From NCBI GenBank assembly GCA_032158295.1, contig CM063247.1, positions 19,444,875-19,508,874 on the forward strand: DNA of 64,000 bases, in the 5' to 3' direction. Positions 60,986-64,000 of this stretch are shown one piece after another. This stretch comes from Pycnopodia helianthoides (taxonomy: Eukaryota > Echinodermata > Asteroidea > Forcipulatida > Asteriidae). The notes beneath the pieces were generated by a model, which worked only from the letters and a program-made list of their open reading frames with translations, made no database searches and had not been told where the DNA came from. Position 1 is the stretch's first letter; the number at the start of each line of letters is the position of its first letter. A program made the translations under genes and the position numbers.

Positions 60986-62006
60986 TCACATTAAAGGTAA
61001 GGTCAAACTTGGTAATCAACCTCCCAATAGAAATGGTGTAATTCTTATCCGAAAGCTTATTTTGTTAAAATAAATAGTGATGGTAGTGAGCATCTTGTCT
61101 GAAGTGCTCCCATTGCCACTGATAAGGAATCAATAAAAAGGATGCCAACAATTTGAATCTCCAAAGACCGTCTGCGGGCGACCTTTGGAAATGAGACGCG
61201 GTTCTCGTTTGTCACCTTGCTAAAACGTGGATGGATTCGATGTTCTTGATCTGACAGTCTTTTTGCTGTTTTCTGAACAAGCAGGCGCTGTAATCAACTG
61301 AAACTTTCACACCGTGGCTTTTTTGTTGTATTTGTCTTGATAATTTTGCCTATATATAATTACCTCTTTCTCTAAAACTAAATTACTTTAAACGGAGTCA
61401 CTTGTAACAATGTTTTATTAATCAACAGCTCCCAGTGCTCCTTACCAATTAAATTTTGATGGTCATACATTTTTGGAATAACTACCAAAGATGGTCAGAA
61501 CTGGTTTACCTCAGGAATCTCTTTTCGATCGATGGATCCTTCTGTAACAGCTTGTAATTAAGTGTTGTATAACTTACTATAGCTAATGACCAATTGATGC
61601 ATCTGATACGGATTGTTTCAATAGATTGATTGTGTCAATGCATTTGCGTGGAAATTTGAATGACAAAGGGCGGGGGAAAGAGGGGTAGGCTGCTGCAGTT
61701 GAGTTGATAAAAGACTGGAGCATTCAACAATGCTGCTCTTATGACAAGATTGACTATAAAAGCCTGTGCGTTACCAAGGCGATAAAAACAATTATGGTGT
61801 TGATTGGCCTTCTCCATTGCAGACCATTTTCTAGCTGAATATCGCCAACTGTGAATGAGTGGTCTTGAAGCTCAGCATTTGATTGCATACCAAAATGTAG
61901 CAGAAATTAGTGCGTTATGTAACAGTCAGTTGAAGTGTATGACTGTATGACACCATGCAATTAACAAGATCTGATTGTTCACCAATTAAACGGTGTCAAA
62001 CATTCT

Positions 62007-62034
62007 CCTGAAGACGAGCAGAGTGTACTGTTCG
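62007..62034 (+). other. Hammerhead-like relic motif (CTGAAGA ... CGAAAC)
   Basis: CTGAAGAC, a 6-7 bp stem (GAGCAG with CTGTTC) and then GAAACGTC follow the layout of a hammerhead ribozyme core (CTGATGA, stem II, GAAAC) with one substitution and one extra base. Penelope-like elements are known to carry hammerhead motifs. Cleavage activity is unlikely here. Confidence 0.35.
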
Positions 62035-62052
62035 AAACGTCGATACCACACC

Positions 62053-62080
62053 GGCTCTTTTCAGAGCCAACACACCCATA
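62053..62080 (+). promoter_or_regulatory. Histone-type mRNA 3' stem-loop without a histone gene
   Basis: GGCTCTTTTCAGAGCC (62053-62068) is identical to the metazoan replication-dependent histone stem-loop, bound by SLBP. It is followed by ACACACCCA and then TAAAAGAGAT, at the place of the purine-rich downstream element that pairs with U7 snRNA. No histone frame lies upstream. The flanks (GAAACGTCGATACCAC before, GGTTGTACCCGCAAGTT after) look like repeat DNA, and the second is found again at 22884-22900. Confidence 0.6.
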
Positions 62081-62792
62081 AAAGAGATCTAATACATGGT
62101 TGTACCCGCAAGTTGACTATTTATTTATAGTTACTTCTGGTGTCAAACAAGTCGTGAATAAACACTGCAATATTTGCATGATTTTAGGCTACAACCGCTG
62201 TATATTTGTTTCGGAGATGGGACCTGAATTCATGACTGAGTCCATGTCCATATTGGTGGCTACGGCTAAATCGCTGCGCCATGCATTGAAGTGTAGGACT
62301 ACCTTAACAATACCCTAAGCAACAGTAGTAGCCATAGCCACAGCTGCTAATTTGAACTCGGCCCCTAAGTCGTTGCCTATCCAGTCTAATTCGCTTGAAA
62401 TCAGGCGTATTATACCAGTTAGCGAAATGGCGAAGTTCGCGACACCTTTTTTTTTCGACAAATTTGTAACACGAGCGTGTGATGAATATGTAAATTAAGC
62501 CCCTGATATTTACCGTGCTTTGTGAGTAATGGTGAAATTGGTCTTGGTGCCCTTTGAAGATGTTCCTGAGGAACCTTTTTTAATTTTGTAATGAAGTGCC
62601 CCTTTTATTCAGTGGTATTTAATTGTGTCAGATCAAGGGGTGTGTTTTAAGGGTACATGTCTCCTCTCGACTACCCCCCCCCCTTTCCAATTTATCTGGA
62701 TCTACCTCTAAAATCCCTGCTTTAAACCTAACAGACTAGGCCCATTTGCTTACACATGGCCCAATTGCTCCTATATCCTTGAGAATCAGAGA

Positions 62793-63177
62793 GTTAAATG
62801 TAGGATATACTTTTGGTAATTGTCAAAGACTAGTATCCTCACTTGGTGTATCCCAACATATGCATAAAAATAACAAACTTGTGAAAATTTGGGCTCAATT
62901 GGTCATTGAAGTTGCAAGAAAATAATGAAAGAAAAAACACCATTGTTGCAATGAATTGTGTGCTTTCAAATGCTATGAAAGGCTTTATGCCTGAAGCCTT
63001 TCTCAGGTTCAAATATTTTAGTGAGACATTACCTCTTTCTCAAAAACTACATTACTTCAGAAGGAGTCGTTTCTGACAAGGTTTTATACTATCAGCAGCT
63101 CTCAGGTGCTCCTTACCAAGTACGTTTATATGGTAATGTATTTCTTGAGTAACTACCAAAAGTATCCACTGCCTTAA
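62793..63177. repeat. TTAAAGG-family element, long copy
   Basis: The ends are GTTAAATGTAGGATATACTTTTGGTAATTGTC and ACTACCAAAAGTATCCACTGCCTTAAG. The interior matches 21588-21877 (TCAAAGACTAGTA, CAACATATGCATAAAAATAACAA) and carries its own inverted arm (GGCTTTATGCCTGAAGCC). Confidence 0.8.
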
Positions 63178-63480
63178 GAGGCACAGAGGACTCAAAATCC
63201 TTCTAAATCTTCCTGGTTTTCCTCAACATGACTAACGTTTCAACTCCTTCTAAATCCTCCAGTGACAGACGTCATTGAATGTTTTTGGATTTTGACAAAA
63301 ATTGCACTTGAAGGGTATCATACACGGCGGCATTTTTACACCGTTTGAACTTGGAGACTTGTAAAATTTGTCCCCCCTATTTTCATAAGGACTCTGATTT
63401 TTTTGGAAAATGAGTGCATCACAAAACTTAATTTGACCTTGGATCCCACCTTTAACGAGGTAAAATATATTTCCTTTAAC

Positions 63481-63632
63481 AGGCCTGGACTTACACGGAC
63501 GCCACGGAGGCCATGGCCTCAGTTGCCCTGGTCTTTGCCTTGGTGCCCCTTCAAAACTTCCCCATATACTTTTCCAATGGAAGTGCCCTTTACAAAATGA
63601 AAATGGCCTTGCCCTCTCCAAGATGAAATTCC
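63481..63632. repeat. GC-rich dispersed repeat (GGAGGCCATGGCCT type), copy 2
   Basis: The same family as 46500-46665, in the same orientation. Confidence 0.7.
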
Positions 63633-64000
63633 AGGCCTGCTTTAAATAATGATTGTGTGGAGTAAGCAAAAAACGAAGTTGTCGATGGGCGCATGGCAGG
63701 TCAATCTTTAGATTTAGAGCTAATTTGAGAAATTGCAGATGAAGCTTTTGCATATCCCCGAAGTAGCCATTGATACTCTGTGTGGTGTAATCGTAAAGTT
63801 GTCTGCCAAATAGCTTAATACTGTTACAACATTCCGCCTTCCTGACGCCTCCTAAGAAAATACAAAAAATAAAAAAATCTCTTTATTGGATCACGGCTGG
63901 ATTTGTGTTTGGAATTTTATTAGAAGTGTCAGCCCCAGTCTACCTTGCCCATATATTAATATGTACATTCATGCATGCTCGGAAACATGCACATGTTCGA

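Overview
The window looks like nuclear DNA of a deuterostome animal, most likely an echinoderm and probably a sea star. The reasons are split genes with GT-AG introns, an AT-rich background crowded with short fold-back repeats, and repeat families that, from memory, I associate with echinoderm genomes (TTAAAGG-ended elements, 'GGGCCCAATTTCATAGAG' fold-backs, tRNA-like SINEs). There is no bacterial-style operon, CRISPR array or rRNA gene. The species call is inference; I could not run a search.

Positions 1-20,180 are dominated by one large gene on the minus strand. I assembled it from splice sites and reading phase. It starts at 20176 with a signal peptide, runs through two giant exons of 3.2 kb and 9.0 kb, then five small exons (3826-4116, 3002-3178, 2348-2504, 1466-1571, 72-213), and leaves the window on the left. 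All junctions keep frame. The visible product exceeds 4,370 residues: a secretion signal, an acidic Gly/Asp/Glu minisatellite segment, about 12 diverged copies of a cysteine-containing, probably helical module roughly 320 residues long, a run of 'DCxGxCxG' cysteine repeats, and the start of a possible IPT/TIG-like beta domain. I do not recognise the 320-residue module. Ser-Gly pairs in acidic context and many N-glycosylation sequons suggest a very large extracellular glycoprotein or proteoglycan.

The introns of this gene hold tRNA-like SINEs, a decayed coding stretch (4830-5406) and a possible small plus-strand first exon (676-776).

From 20.2 to 37.4 kb I see mainly dispersed repeats. They include a family of about 385-bp elements flanked by TTAA, a LINE ORF2 tail and several fold-backs. 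At 37.7-37.92 kb a GC-richer plus-strand segment carries a well-formed first coding exon that ends like the start of a protein kinase domain (possibly DRAK/STK17-like). Its remaining exons are not visible, so the right-hand 26 kb may be its first intron.

From 38 to 64 kb the sequence is again repeats: a perfect 127-bp tandem duplication, a 24-25 bp minisatellite, a hAT-like element with an 8-bp target duplication, further SINEs, and a perfect match to the metazoan histone-mRNA 3' stem-loop (62053-62068) inside what appears to be a repeat with no histone gene. The two observations I would follow up first are the unrecognised giant repeat protein and this orphan histone-type stem-loop.
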